Below are positions 34,031 to 47,037 of a stretch of DNA of 64,000 nucleotides, piece after piece; positions within the stretch are counted from its first letter, which is position 1, and each line of letters begins with the position of its first letter. The position numbers and the translations under genes are program-made. Location: the NCBI GenBank assembly GCA_007258455.2, contig VDFB02000003.1:41791986-41855985 (forward strand). The letters are read 5' to 3'. The notes beneath the pieces are model-generated. The model saw only the letters and a list, made by a program, of their open reading frames with translations. It had not been told where the DNA came from and did not search any database. This DNA comes from Sequoia sempervirens. Lineage: Eukaryota; Streptophyta; Pinopsida; Cupressales; Cupressaceae.

Positions 34031-34042
34031 TAGTATTAAAGC
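34031..34042 (+). other. Copia-2 primer binding site, initiator tRNA-Met type (decayed)
   Basis: TAGTATTAAAGC, two bases past the LTR, matches TGGTATCAGAGC at 9 of 12 positions; all three differences are transitions. CAGG follows, as in intact copies of such sites. Confidence 0.7.
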
Positions 34043-34083
34043 AGGTTTCTTGGAAGAAGTTTAACAACTTGAGGTGATTTGGA

Positions 34084-35000
34084 ATGGCGACTTACAAGAA
34101 GGATAGTCCAAGATTTGATGGAACAAATTATTCTCTATGGAAGACTCGAATGGAGTGTCATTTGAGATGCATTGGTCAACCCTTCTGGAACATTACATGT
34201 AATAGGCATGTTATTCCTCAGAATGGTCCTACTACTACTTCTGAGATTAGAGATGTTGAGTATAATATCTGGGCTAAGGAAGCTTTGTTGAGTGCTTTGA
34301 CTGATTCTGAGATGACAAATGTTATGGATCTGAAAACTGCATATGAGATATGGAAAAAGTTGGAAACCTTGTATGAAGGTGATGCTAATGTGAAGATTGC
34401 TAAGTTGCAGAGTCTAAAAGGGAAATATGAAAGGTTGAGAATGGGTGATGATGAGAACATTACTATTTCTATGCAAAGAGTGAATGAACTTGTGTGTGGT
34501 ATCAGATGTGCTAGTGGACAGATAAACGAATCGGAGATTGTTGCTAAAGTGCTTAGATCCTTTCCTGATTCTTACAAAGTCAAAGCTAGTGCTATTGAAG
34601 AGATTCAGACTATAACAAATGTAACCAGAGACATGTTGGTTGGTAAGCTTACTGCTTTTGAGTTGAGCAAATTTGGTGATGCCCTTCCTAAGGTTGAATA
34701 TGCATTTAAGGCTACTACTTCCGGGAGAGATAGACAAAGATATGATTCGAGTGAGAGTTCATCTAGAAAGAAATTCAAGTATGAGGATGAAATCAAACAA
34801 ATTGAAGAAGAAGAAAGAGAGTTGGAAGAGCTGGAAGCACTTATTGTCAAAAGAGTACCGAGAGGAAAAGGTAAGTATGTAGGAAAATTGTCTCTTAAAT
34901 GTTTTTTCTTGCAATAAGATAGGTCATTTTGCATCAAGGTGTCCGGAAAGAGCTCCTAAACCAAGACATAACAAGCCTAGATTTCAAAAGAAGTGTTACT
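34084..35000 (+). pseudogene. Copia-2 gag
   Basis: Starts at ATG 34084 (MATYKKDSPRFDGTNYSLWK), the standard N-terminus of copia gag (DUF4219 then UBN2). The UBN2 core spans about residues 50-190, with the AYEIWKKLETLYEG block near residues 100-113. A glutamate-rich region precedes the zinc knuckle. A frameshift near 34880-34900 puts the knuckle (C-x2-C-x4-H-x4-C, near 34896-34941) out of frame with the long open part, which ends at TAA 34915. Confidence 0.9.
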
Positions 35001-35125
35001 ATGTTGTTGATGAAGGTGTGACAGATGATGAATCTGATAAAGGAAATAGAAGTGATGATTAATGGGTATTTATTGCTATCAAGGAAAACAATCCTGCATC
35101 TACTGAATCTGCTAGTTGTACAAAT

Positions 35126-36340
35126 GTGGAGAAAGCCCTAGATTCTCAAGTTGAAGAGAAAGATGAATGGGTGATTGATAGTGGATGTTCACATCATATG
35201 ACAAGAGATAAAAGTAAGTTTGTAAGCTTGGAAAAGTATAATGGTGGTGTTGTGATATTTGGTGATAATACAGTTGGTGTGATTTGTGGCAGAGGATGCA
35301 TTTCTCTTGATGGTAAGCATAATACTAATGATGTCTTGTATGTGGAAGGCTTGAAGCATAATCTTTTAAGTGTTGGTTAGATGGTTGACAAGGGATACAA
35401 TCTTCAGTTCAAGGATGGAAAGTGCAAAATACTAAGTTCCAGAAATGTAATTGCATCAAGTACAAAAACAAAAGGTAATATCTTTCACTTGAGTTCTACA
35501 AGTAAAAGTTGTTTGATTGCTCAAGTTGATGAAAGTTGGTTATGGCATAGGAGAATGTGTCATGTTAACTTTGATAATATTGTCAAGATAAGTTCTACTA
35601 AGGCTGTGAGAGATCTACCTAAGTTGGTGAAACCTACTAATGCCATATGCAATGAATGTCAGTTAGGAAAGCAAACTAGAATTTCATTTTGAAGCAAACA
35701 ACATTGTTCAAATGAATTGTTGGAACTTGTGCATATCAATTTGTGTGGTCCCTCTAAGGTCATAAGTTTACAAGGTTTCAGGTATTTCATGCTACTCATT
35801 GATGATTATTCAAGAATGGTGTGGGTTACTTTCTTAAGGGAGAAATCTGAAGCACTGGAAAAGTTCAAGACCTTTAAGGCTATGGTTGAGATAGAGACAG
35901 GTCTGAAGATTAAATGTCTGAGATCATATAGAGGTGGTGAATTCACTTCTAGTGAATTTAATTCTTTTTGTGAAGTACATGGAATAAAGAGACAATTATC
36001 TACACCGCGGACCCCTCAGCAAAATGGAGTTGTAGAAAGGAAGAACATAACAATTGAAGATGCTACCAGAACTATGATGTTGGAAGGAAATGTCTCTCAT
36101 ATCTATTGGAGAGAAGCTGTGAGTATTGCTGTGTACACACTCAACCAGGTACAAATCAAAGGTGAAATTGGTAAGACCCCTTTTGAGCTATGGACTGGTC
36201 AAAATCCTACTGTTAAATATTTCAAGATATTTGGAAGTAAATGTTATATCAAGAGAGATGAAGATATAGGAAAGTTTGATGCTAGGAGTGATAGGTATCT
36301 TTCTAGGTTATTCTACTAATAGCAAGGCCTACCGGTGTTA
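35126..36340 (+). pseudogene. Copia-2 protease and integrase
   Basis: Protease active site WVIDSGCSHHMT near 35168-35203 and DVLYVEGLKHNLLSVG at its end, where a TAG interrupts (35378). Integrase zinc region runs from LWHRRMCH near 35540 to C-x2-C near 35650. Core: Asp in LLIDDYSRMVWV near 35790; the next catalytic position reads LRSYRGGEF near 35920, with Tyr where Asp is expected; Glu is present in QQNGVVERKN near 36019. A TGA at 35690 and a frameshift near 36280-36300 are further breaks. Integration activity is therefore lost. Confidence 0.9.
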
Positions 36341-37420
36341 CAATAAAAGATTGAGGAAAATGGTTGAAAGTGAAAATGTCAAGGTTGTTGAAGACTTAGG
36401 TAAACCATCCAGAACCTGTGGATATGATTCTGATGATCAGAATGACAATACAAAAAAGGGAAAGCAAGTTCAAACTACAAATCAAGTGCAAATCATTCTG
36501 GTGGATTGGGAAAATCAAGAGGAAGAAGAAACCGACGAAGTTGCAGAAGAGAGAACACAAGAGCCTGAAGTTGAAGAACAACCTAAGAAGACTCCGAGTT
36601 ATGTAAGATTGAATCATTCATAAGATTAGATTACGGGTGATAAGAATAAATTTGTCTAGACTAGGAGAAAAATTGCAGAAGAATACTGCTTGATTTCAAA
36701 GACCGAGCCTACTAGTGTGAATGAAGCATGTAAATATGAGCATTGGGTTGAAGCAATGAAAGAGGAACTAAAACATATTGAGAAGAATGATACTTGGATT
36801 CTTGTTCCCAGACCTAAGGATAAGAATGTCATTGGAACTAAATGTGTCTTTAGAAACAAACTAAATGAGCAAGGAGAAGTGGTTAGAAACAAAGCAAGAC
36901 TGGTATACAAAGGATATTCATAGATCGAAGGAATTGATTTTGAAGAGACTTTTACCCCTGTTGCTAGAATTGAAGCTATAAGATTATTTGTTGCCTATGC
37001 TGCTCACAAGAACTACAAAGTTTATCAGATGGATGTCAACTTAGCTTTTCTAAATGGTGAATTGGAAGAAGAAGTGTATGTTGAGCAACCTAATGGATTT
37101 GAGTTGACTGATAAGGGAGATGTGGTGTGTTGGTTGAAGAAAAAATTGTATGGACTCAAGCAAGCCCCTAGAGCCTGGTATGCCAGATTGGACAAGTATT
37201 TGTTGAAACTTGGATTTAACAAAGGTACTGCTAATAGTAATTTGTATTTCAAAAATGATGATAAAGATCTGATTGTTGAAGTCTTTGTTGATGATATCAT
37301 TTTTGGAGGAGATGATGGTTTGTGCATGAAGTTTGCTAATGAGATGCAGAATGAATTTGAAATTTCAATGATTGCTGAGATGAAATTCTTTTTGGGATTG
37401 CAAAAATTACTCAGTTAGAT
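36341..37420 (+). pseudogene. Copia-2 reverse transcriptase
   Basis: A hydrophilic linker (Glu/Gln-rich, 36420-36620) leads to RT. Blocks: HWVEAMKEELKHIEKNDTW near 36741, NKARLVYKGYS near 36890 followed by a [23 protein letters not shown] near 37023, [15 protein letters not shown] near 37138, and active site FVDD at 37284-37295. A frameshift near 37410 separates RT from RNase H. The active-site acids are intact. Confidence 0.9.
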
Positions 37421-37435
37421 AAAGGGATCTTTATA

Positions 37436-38239
37436 TCTCAGTCCAAGTATGTGAAGGAATTGTTGAAAATTTTTGGTGTGGAAGATTCAAAGCCAATCAA
37501 TACACCCATGGTGACCGGATGCGAGTTGACAACAAAAGATGATTCTCCAAAGGAAAATCAGACTAGATGTAGATCAATGATTGGTGGATTGTTGTATTTA
37601 ACTCAAACTAGGCCTGATATCATGAATGATGTATGTATTGTTGCAAGATTTCAAGTTGATCCGAAGGAATCTCATGTGACTGTTGTGAAGAGAATTTTCA
37701 GATACTTGAAGGGAACAGTTGATTTTGGCCTATGGTATCCTAAAGATGGTGATCTTACTTTGAGTGCCTTTATTGATGTTGATTGGGCAGGAGATGTAAA
37801 TGACAGGAAAAGTACTAGTGGTGGAGCATTTTTCTTGGGTAAGAAGTTGATCTCATGGTTAAGTAAGAAGTAGAATGCCATTTCCTTTTCTACAGCAGGG
37901 GTCGAATACATTGCTCCTGCTAACAGTTGTACTCAAGTCCTATGGATGAAACAAATGTTGAAGGATATCAGAGTTGTGTATAATGATCCTATTGCTATAT
38001 TCTGTGACAATTCAAGTGCTATTAACATTTCTAAGAATCCAGTGCTACATTGAAAGACAAAGCATATATCTATTAAGTTTCACTTTTTGAGAGAGAAGGT
38101 AAGTGAAAAGGAAGTCAGACTAGAGTATGTACCTACTAAGGAGTAGATTGCAAACATGTTTACCAAGTCATTTCCTAAGGATCCTTTTGAGTATCTTAGA
38201 GGGAAGTTAGGGGTGATTACCCCTCCTAATCAAAACTAA
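37436..38239 (+). pseudogene. Copia-2 RNase H
   Basis: Continues RT connection (SMIGGLLYLTQTRPDI near 37576) into RNase H. Metal-binding acids are visible in FIDVDWAGD near 37770, in the GVEYIA block near 37900, and in FCDNSSAI near 38000. TAG at 37871, TGA at 38052 and TAG near 38144 break the frame. It ends at TAA 38237 after LGVITPPNQN. Confidence 0.9.
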
Positions 38240-38588
38240 GGATGCATTGCTTCGTATCAGTCTGTGCATTTCATAGTCATATCTTGTTTTAGATTGATAT
38301 TGTGGTGCCTGCTACTTAGGGGGAGTAGTCAGATGTTCAGATTCTCAGATATGTGGTTCAAATTTTGTGTGGAGCTTAGAGACCTTTCTCATTGATGTCA
38401 AAGGGGGAGAAGAGTCATGTGAAAAAAATGGTGATTATTTGGGGAGAAGAGCCTTGTGGAGAGAAGATCATGTGAAAGAGTTGAGGATAAAATGAGTCAG
38501 AATCTAAGGGGGAAGTAAGTGTCAAGAGTTAGTTGCATTGATGGTGTTTTTTACATCATGTGTTGCCATCAATGCCAAAGGGGGAGAT
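38240..38588 (+). other. Copia-2 3' untranslated region and polypurine tract
   Basis: Non-coding. AAAGGGGGAGAT at 38577-38588 directly abuts the 3' LTR and is the plus-strand primer site. Confidence 0.85.
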
Positions 38589-39846
38589 TGTCAGATATTG
38601 TGGTTGTGTTGCTAATATGTGGTTGTCATTGATGTCAACACTATTAGCATTAATTCATTAGAAGTTGTATATGTCAAGGATATTGAGAAAATTGTAATGA
38701 GATGAGTTGCAGGTTGTCAGTGGTGAAGTGAAGTTTAGTATGTCAGTAAGTTTTGTACATTGATGATCAGAGGTTGTGGACTAAAGGTTTGTTGCTGAGT
38801 GTATCTAGTTTATCCATGTCAAGTTTTAGAGATTCGCGTGAAGATTTGATTGAGTTATCAAGATTTTCATTCTGACAGTTTTTATGTTGCTTCAGTTGGT
38901 GTTGTTGATTGAAGATGATGTTATTTCAGTTAGTTCAGTTGTTACGAATGCTTCTCTCGTGATTCTTGATGTTTTTGGATGCTTCTAGATCATGCTCTAT
39001 CTTTGTTGCATGTCTGCATTGATCGTTGTGCTCGTGGTTGGTGATTTTCTCTTGCATGTTCATGTTTTTCTTGTTCTTGGCCGACATGGTGGTTGTAGCG
39101 TGTTGTGGATTTTAGAAGATTAATTAATTGAAGTGTTTTCACATTGGAGATGTTGATTTGGGTCTTCACTAAGTTGTGTCCGACCTTGGTTGATTCGCAT
39201 TAATAATCTTTAGTATTTTGGGCTGATAGTTTATATTCATTTTATTATTTTGTTGAGGCCGACATGAAGGGATGAAATTTCTTGTTGCGGATATATAAGA
39301 GTGATTGTTTACTCAAATTAGTGTGTGCGAGTGTTTCCAGAGTGTGCTTCTATGTATGTGTGAATATTGATCTAAATCATTCAAAGGTAGAGTAGAGTGT
39401 GAAGAAGAGTAAAGAAGTGTTCATGTGCTTAACCAGAATTGTGATCAGGCATTAGCAGATGATATTTTATCAGTTCAAATCCTTGTGGATGTAATCCGAT
39501 TCTTTCTGTAAGATAGTGTGTTTTCCATTGGGCGGTTATCCCTGTTGTAATTGAGCAGTGAGCTCTAGGCAGTGTGCCTGAATGCAAGTGCATTCCCCAT
39601 ATTTTTATTTCTTATACTTTTAACAAGGTATAATCTTGTGGAGTGATCTCCACAGTGGTTTTTCCCCTAACAGGGTTTCCACGTAAAAAATCTTGGTGTT
39701 ATGTGTTTTTTTGATGTGTTGATGATTTATGCTTTCATGGTTAATAATTAGATCTGAGAACAAGGTTAATAAGTTGAATAAGTTTTAAAATTCTATGACA
39801 ACTGATTCACCCCCCCTCTCAGTTGTCTACCCTTGTGTTGCCAACA
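38589..39846 (+). repeat. Copia-2 3' LTR
   Basis: Copy of the 5' LTR with scattered differences. TATA box ATATATAAGA at 39291-39300. Followed by AGTAT at 39847-39851. Confidence 0.95.
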
Positions 39847-39851
39847 AGTAT

Positions 39852-42800
39852 ACTGCAAAAAACAAAGAATGTTAATTCCCAACATCCAATTGGGTAGTTT
39901 TTCATCAATTTTTTTTTTGCAAAATCATTTTTCTTGTCTCCAAAATTTGGATAGTCATGAGATGCCTTTAGATTTTTGCCAATGATTTTTATTTCCTAAA
40001 ATATTTAAGGTCTTACCAACCTCCCCATAAAATATATAGTGAGAGATGTTCATCAAAAGCAATCAACTTTAGATCTTCATTTACATGAAGTCAAAATTTG
40101 TAGTTTTACTTCTTTATGTTGCTTGCCTTGTTATTTGGATTGCCAACTCTATTTTGTAACAATCACAATGTTGGTTGTGGAGGGGTTGTCACTTTTCTCT
40201 CTTATAGGTGGCTTTCACATATTGTTCACCACAGCTCTAACCCCACTAATTGTGTGATATGGATCCTCTTAAATGTTGACAATCAATCTCTTGGCATTAT
40301 AAAAATTTATGCTTCTAATGATATTGATAGATCTCTTTTGTAGCAATAGATTATTGATTCACTGATTGCCACCACTTGGGTCATGTGCAAGGATTTTGAT
40401 ATAGATGAGATGGCATATGCTAAAGATGGGGCTTTTCCTTTACACTAGACAACTAGAGAAAGGGAGGTGTGGTATTACATGCATAATAAATTTTCTTTTT
40501 GATCCCAATATAGGTCATCATAATAATCATTCCTATTGGTATACCGAAAAAATTTATGGGCTGGTTGTAATAGAGTTTTTAAACACTTGGATCATGTTAT
40601 GATTGTTGCATAGTCCTTTTCATCCTTTACTAGTTGTTTCTCACTCTCGATGGATCCTCTTTCGGATGTCACTTTGTCAAACCACAATCCAATCGAGTTC
40701 AAAATTCAATGGCAAGTGGGTATTACCTTAGAGTTATAAAACTCAATTTTTTAAAAATACTTCTTTGCTAAGTCATTAACCCTTGTTGGCACACATCAGG
40801 TATGTGTATAGATTAGAATACTTTCCCACCCAACCAACTAGCTAGATTTCTTGGTGGAATAAAACCATTAGAAATACTTTTCATTTCCTTTGCATCTATG
40901 GATGTCAGCGAACCATCTTTTGGTATTGTGCATATGAGGCCACAAACTCAAAGCTTCATAGGGATACTATATCTATTGAAACTAATCTCTTTTCCCCTAA
41001 TTTATAGAATTAGGTGCCTGAACTTCTCCATCACAACCAAATTACTAATATTAATTCAATTACATGCACTCAAATCGAAGCCATGATACATTGGATTAAG
41101 GTTGGGGATAGAGCTTCCAAGGGGTTCTTCTAATATCTTAGATCCCTCCATACTTCACATGACATCAAGAAAATCAAATATGGGAAAAATATTCTTAATT
41201 TTTTTTAATATTCTTCAATATTTTGTCAAACATCATGAAGCTTTTGTCAAACATTATGAGAAAGTTTTCACAACTTATAAAAATTATCTTGAACATGAAC
41301 TTTCCTTACACGAGTGCCTCAAGGTTATTCCCTATTGGCTTTCCTCAATTCAGTAAGCCTTATGTGATAAATTTCTCTCCATTGTTGAACTCAAGAGGCT
41401 ATACATACCATAGACAATGATAAGACTCCTAGTTGTGATGACTTCTCTTGTTAATTTGATAAGGCCCTTTGGGATTGTGTTGGTGAGAACCTACATAAAA
41501 TTTATCTTGAAGCCTTCCATTCCAAAATATTAGGAAAATTTATCAACAAAGGGAATATCAAATTCATACCTAAGTCTAGAGACTCAGAGGATATTTGTAA
41601 CTAGAATCCCATCAACTTGTTTGATGTCTAAAGAAGATCATTTCCAAAGCCTTAGCTTTGAAACTACACTATAACCTTCCTTAAATTATGAGGCCTCAAT
41701 AAACTAGTTTCATCAAATCTAAATACATTTTAGGTAATATAATTGCAATTTGGGGAGGAATAGAATGGGATAGGTTCTCTCATTGATAGGCTTTTTTCAT
41801 CAAAATTTATTTTGCTAATGTCTATGACTACATTTAGTGGCCTTTTATCTTGGCCATGTTATAAGATTTGGGATTTGGGCCTCATTTCATTCAATAAGTT
41901 TCCACACTATTTATATATTCCTCTGCTTACATTACTATCAATGGTCAACAATCCATCTTTGAACTTTTCAAGTCCACTCAAAAAGGTTGTCCCTTGGTTC
42001 TGGCTCTTTATGTGCTTATCGTTGAATGGTTTGGTTACCTTCTCACTCACTTTGTGTCTCAAGGGATAGTCAAAGGTATTTCTCTACCCAAATTCTTAGC
42101 TCATATTGTTAATAGCCACTTTTTAGATGATTCTTTTCTCACTCTCCCAGAAGAGGAGAAAAATATCAAATAAACCTGGAAATACCCATATATTTTTCGT
42201 AAAGCCTCTATATTTTCCATATAGTGGTACAAGACTTAGTGTTATAGACAATCCTTCCTCCCCACATCCCATTGTCTCAACTCCTGTGGTTGGAATTGGA
42301 CTATTCATGGAGAATTTTTCACATTTTTAGGTATTCCCTTTGCTTTCCAAGCATCCCAAACATCTTTGTGGCAAGTTGTTCTTTCCAGGATTAAAAAGAA
42401 ACTAGCTTACTAGGCCACAAAATCCCTCTTTGGTAGAGAAATTTTAGGTTTGTTCTAAGATTCTTACATCCACTCATGTTTATTATTCTCCATGTTGGGT
42501 TCCTTCTATGGATTCATACATGAAATTAGAAAAGCTTCTTCATGATTTTCTTTGGGAATCTTTAGAGAACTGTAGGGGATTTTATCAAGTAGCTTGGGGA
42601 TATTGTTGTATCCCCGAAGAATCTATAGGGTTGGGGTTATTTTCCATCCAATGTTAGGTTTTGTCTCTCTACAGTAGTGGATCATCCATGCCTTTTTGGG
42701 TGATGAAGCCTTAAAAATCCTAGTGTGACATTAAATATCTTTTGGTCATCCTACTATGCGGTTTCCTTGGAAGGGGATTGGGATTCATACCCTTCTTATC

Positions 42801-43375
42801 ATGGAAAATTATGTGTAGATCCAAGAGAATTTTGTGATTAAAAGTATTTGGAGATCTTGGGAAGCTATGAAACCTTGGTTTCTCTTGAAATTAGTAGAAT
42901 ATTTGGTGGTCCCTCATTTTTCAAGGTCATGATTGCCCTTCGATGAGGACACCTTTGGTTTGTGCCATAATATTTTATAAAAAATAAATTATAACTATGT
43001 AAGACCTTTTCTCCATGGCTTCCATGAGTCTCATTTCATGGAATGACGCTAAGTCCAAGTTTCACTTTCCAATTAGGATTGTGAAACTTTTGACGTAGTT
43101 ATGAGGGGAATTTTGGTTGATATGATTCACAAATTTGAGATCAATTCCTACAAAACCTAGTGGAAATATTAGGATTGGTGTCCAAACATCACTTTTGATA
43201 ATGACAAGCCACAATAAGGATGTCATTTTCTCTCTCCTAATTTGACCATAGTTTCCAATTTGAATCAATGGTGGCATTTTTAGTCACCAATTTTTATTTG
43301 GAAACATAGATTCCACACCATCTAGTTATGAGTTTTGGAACAAAAATTGACCCACTTTTCCTACTATATTATTTT
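39852..43375 (+). pseudogene. LINE-A ORF2: endonuclease and reverse transcriptase remnant
   Basis: ORF2 would nick target DNA and reverse-transcribe LINE RNA. Endonuclease pieces include NVGCGGVVTFLSYRW near 40160-40205 and LGIIKIYASND near 40290. RT pieces include INKGNIKFIPKSRD near 41533, ETYFNRMVA-type wording is absent, then FELFKSTQKGCPLVLALYVL near 41957-42016 (RT block around Q-G-x-P-L) and a DDSFLTLPEEEKNI stretch near 42127-42168 where the second RT Asp pair is expected. After it comes PCWVPSMDSYMKLEKLL near 42496, the thumb and connection. Frames change often. The pol-less LTR element interrupts at 43376. Confidence 0.8.
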
Positions 43376-43785
43376 TGTAAGAGCTGAAGATTAGCTCTAT
43401 ACCCAATACCACCTGCAAAAACAATGAAAACCTTCTACAAGAGGGTATGCAAGAATATGAGCTTGCTTGATATTAAGACCTATCAAAATGATGATGAGGT
43501 ATGAAGTATATTACATGTGAGTACAATGACCTTGCTTAAATAAGCAAGGCGAGGAATAAGATTGAACATGATTTTGACATGTGTCTTAATACTTTGACAT
43601 GTGGCAACTAACAACCTAACTACCTAGGAAATAAGCTTTACAAGCTAGATAAGATAAGTTCTAGAAAAGCCAACTAAGACTTCTAGAAATAATCTTATAT
43701 CCTAAGTTAAATTATCATGTGAATAAGTCCCCTAAGACCTTAGCAAGGTAAATTAATAGGTGCATGACATATATTCACACCAACA
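43376..43785 (-). repeat. Pol-less element 3' LTR (left copy)
   Basis: 410 bp, TGTAAGAG to CACCAACA on the plus strand. Carries insertions relative to the right copy. Confidence 0.9.
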
Positions 43786-43791
43786 CCCCCC

Positions 43792-44583
43792 TTAAGTGCA
43801 ACTTAGGGAGAATATTATTATGCAAATGATGCAAAAAATATGCAAATATGGGTCCTGACTACGAGACCATTTTAGGTAACCATACCTACAAATGCAAATG
43901 CAATCTCTCACAAACGAAGAAAAGGATAAAACCCAATGGGGAAAAACTCCTCCCCAAAAGAGAGTAAAGAAACAATCAAATGATGAAGGATGGAGGACTC
44001 CATGATACCCCCAAGTACACCATCCATCACATAGATATAGTATAATCAATACCCCCCCATAAGAGGGAAAGAGAGAGACGATGTAGCCCCCCCACAATGT
44101 ATAATCACTTGCAAAAATGGTAAGTTCTTGAAGACAAAACATGATCCAATGTCGACAAACAACTTGTCTCCCTTTTGGAAGAAACAAAACCAAGTACAAA
44201 GGCATGAATGCTTCCCATTCTAGATAGGAATTGAAAGAAAGAAGCATAAATATGTAAGATGTTGTCTCTAAAAACTGCTTATGTGTCTCCTTTTCCATTG
44301 AAGGTGAAGATGCCACAATCAAATCAAGTACATGCCCAATCAAAGAAGAAGGTGATAAATCAAGACTATGCAGAAATAGATGTTGAACAAGATCCAAAGA
44401 TAAAGATGGTTGGACAATAGTTGTGCAATAATTTTCATCAAAGAGGAGAGATAACCCCTCAAATGTGTCCTCCAAATCTGAAATATGAGACTTCACAAAC
44501 AAGGATGAAATGTTTGATAAATAGGAATCCCAATCAAGAAGACAATGAGATACTTGTTGTAATGAATCACTAGAAGTTCTCAA
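43792..44583 (-). other. Long minus-strand open frame without recognised domain
   Basis: A 263-codon frame runs on the minus strand from ATG 44583 into the polypurine tract. Composition is Ser/Leu/Phe/Cys-rich. It shows no family motif, and its last third reads through sequence that should be the 3' untranslated region. It may be a fortuitous frame or a decayed gag C-terminus. Not called as a gene. Confidence 0.3.
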
Positions 44584-44839
44584 TAAATCACCAACAAGAT
44601 ATAAAGAGTCTTGCTAAATGGGAATTATGGGAGCCTCAATCAATGACTCCACACAAGGAATCACTGGAGGTGAAGGTACAATAATTGTTTGTGATGGAGA
44701 AAAAGGAGCATCTAAAGAACCATCATCATCCTTATCTGAAGAATCAAAGTATTCCAAATATTCAAACTCCCACATAGTAGAATGATCATAGGGTATCCTA
44801 TCTGAAAAAATGAAGAGGCACAAGATAGTCTAAAACAAG

Positions 44840-45140
44840 ATCATTTGGGCTGAGTATCAGGATCTCCATTTATCTCATAGATTTTAATCCAAAGAGTATA
44901 AGGGCAGTCAAAATGATCAATAGCTTTCAACATGTCATCATCAACATGCATTGCAATAGCTTCTAATACATCATAGCTTTTTCAATTCCAAGAAAATTTA
45001 TTACTACCTGCACCTATAGGGGGAACAAATTATACAAATGTGGCAACAAATGAAGCCCACAGAGATGTTTTATGATGCCATCTCTCCATTGTTTATAGTT
45101 TTCCCTTTTCAACATAATCAAAGAAGGATGAAATGAAAAC
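44840..45140 (-). pseudogene. gag-like remnant of the pol-less element
   Basis: Minus-strand fragments NYKQWRDGIIKHL (about 45106-45062) and DDDMLKAIDHFDCPYTLW (about 44950-44895) resemble the N-terminal W-containing motif and the UBN2 core of copia gag. They are in shifted frames. Supports a copia-derived non-autonomous element. Confidence 0.5.
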
Positions 45141-46634
45141 CCCATAATGAACTATGATAGATCTCCAAAATTACAAAGAAATTAACCTTCAACAACAATT
45201 AGAAACCCCCAAGATGATGTATACTGCAAATGAAGCCTTCCCAAACTGATAGAACCTCTCCAGGAGTCAAGATGTCCAAGTAATTAGTCACGATGCCAAA
45301 TGTGAAAATACTAAATAAATAATACCTAGTGCTGAATCTAGAAAAAGTGCATGTTCACAATGATAGAGATCTTTAATACCTATTTGATGCTGCAAAAATC
45401 ATGAAAAATAGAGATCTAGGCAAAAACTTATGAGTTCGGAGGTCCAAATGGGAGATCTAACTTTAGTTGCAAATAAAATGTACCTACAAAAAAATCAAGA
45501 AAAATGACCTACAAAACTATGAAGTAAATAGAAACAGCTTTTCGTCGATATCTCATTTGTAGAATTTTGATATCCTAGCAAAAAGTTATGCTCCGGAGAA
45601 AAAAATGGCTTGTTTTAGGGACTAGCAGGTTAAATAGGGGAAAAATTTAAACCCCTTTGGGCTAGCCCTCGATCACTAATGTGACCACGCGCTCTGCTAG
45701 GCAAAAAAAAAAATAGCCCACTGCCAGGAGGGTAGTGGGGTGGCGGAGATTAGGGGCAGTGGCTAGGTCACACTCCACCCAAAAACATTGGGGGAGTTGA
45801 CGAGACCATCCAATGTGACTGTGGGATAGGAAAAAAGGTTAATGGCAATAAATGATGACATCACAAAGAATATTTCTGACACAGCCCATGGCAATAAATT
45901 CTAACAAAACCTGCAACAGGTTGACAACTATGCAGATGGGTCGACGAAAACACACGGATGCCTACAAATTAATAAATGTTTGCAAAAAATTTAAATAGAC
46001 CCCAACAAATTTTTAACCACCGGATTTGATTTAAACCCCAATAAAATATATATGCCAATACAATAAAATTTATTGCCCAAAAAATTTTAGCCTAATAAAA
46101 TAATATGCAAAAAATATTTTTTAAATAACATTTTCTATGAAATAAAAATCGTACCATACTCAGGGCTCTTACAGCTTGCCCGAGTAATTTTTTTTTTCCT
46201 TGCAAACAGCTAAGGCCGAAATAGGGCATATTTTATATGAAACTTCATCTCTCAGGCCTTCTGAAGATGATGGTGAGGTCGATTTGGGCTCAAAGTGCAC
46301 TAGAAGCTCTCCTACCTCCAAATCTTGAATTTCTTCAAGAAAAAAATGTCAGATTTTGATGAAGCAAAAGTCAATCTTGACTTTCTCAGCTGCCCTGGAC
46401 TCAAATTTGAGCTCAAATTTCCTCCAACACAAGCCAAAAGTGACCTACATTGAAGACCCGCGTAGAGAAACCCTCCAAATCTAGTATTTTTCAAGTTTTT
46501 CTAATTCCCAGGTTCACCATATGGTACAAGGCAAGAGCATACTCAGCCTTACTAAAAATAACCTAGATCTCTCGCTAGCAATAACTCAACCCTCATATCT
46601 GAGAAGGATTTTGTAAGGCTTGGCTCTGATATCA
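45141..46634. other. Pol-less element leader region, non-coding
   Basis: No coding region recognised. Contains a GC-richer patch at 45660-45790 with TGTGACC and GGTCACA as an interrupted inverted repeat. Ends with the primer site complement GCTCTGATATCA at 46623-46634. Confidence 0.6.
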
Positions 46635-47032
46635 TGTAAGAGTTGAAGATTAGTTCTATACCCAAGACCACCTGCAAAAATAATAAAAACCTTCTACAAG
46701 AGGGTATGTAAGAATATGAACTTGCTTGATATTAAGACCTATCAAAATGATGATGAGGTATGAAGTATATTGCATATGAGTACAATGATCTTGCTTAAAG
46801 AGGCAAGGTGAGTAATAGGATTGAACATTATTATGACGTGTCTTAATCCTATGACATGCAACAACTAACCTAACTACCTAGGAATCAAGCATTACAAGCT
46901 AGATTAGTTCTAGAAAATCCAAGTGACTTCTAGAAAGAATCTTATATCCTAAGTAAACTTAACATGTGAATAAGTCCCCTAAGTCCCTAGCAAGGTAAAT
47001 TACTAGGTACAAGACATATATTCACACCAACA
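46635..47032 (-). repeat. Pol-less element 5' LTR (right copy)
   Basis: 398 bp; same ends as the left copy. On the minus strand its 3' end is followed directly by the primer site. Confidence 0.9.
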
Positions 47033-47037
47033 CTTTT

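Larger units (their letters stand above)
32772..39846 (+). mobile_element. Copia-2: full-length Ty1/copia element in LINE-A
   Basis: LTRs at 32772-34028 and 38589-39846 (1257 and 1258 bp) begin TGTTGGATA/TGTCAGATA and end CCAACA. AGTAT precedes the left LTR (32767-32771) and follows the right LTR (39847-39851), an exact 5-bp duplication. Internal order is gag, protease, integrase, RT, RNase H, which defines Ty1/copia. Three frameshifts and several stops inactivate it, but coding similarity is still easy to read. Confidence 0.95.
43376..47032 (-). mobile_element. Pol-less LTR retrotransposon (LARD-like) in LINE-A
   Basis: Direct repeats at 43376-43785 and 46635-47032 are LTRs. Read on the minus strand they start TGTTGGTGTGAATAT and end CTCTTACA. 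Minus orientation is set by a polypurine tract CTTAAGGGGGG (complement of 43786-43796) next to the left LTR and a primer site TGATATCAGAGC (complement of 46623-46634, 11 of 12 to initiator Met) next to the right LTR. Flanks ATTTT (43371-43375) and CTTTT (47033-47037) fit a target duplication with one change. The 2.85-kb interior has a gag-like remnant but no protease, RT or integrase, so it depended on another element. Confidence 0.85.
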
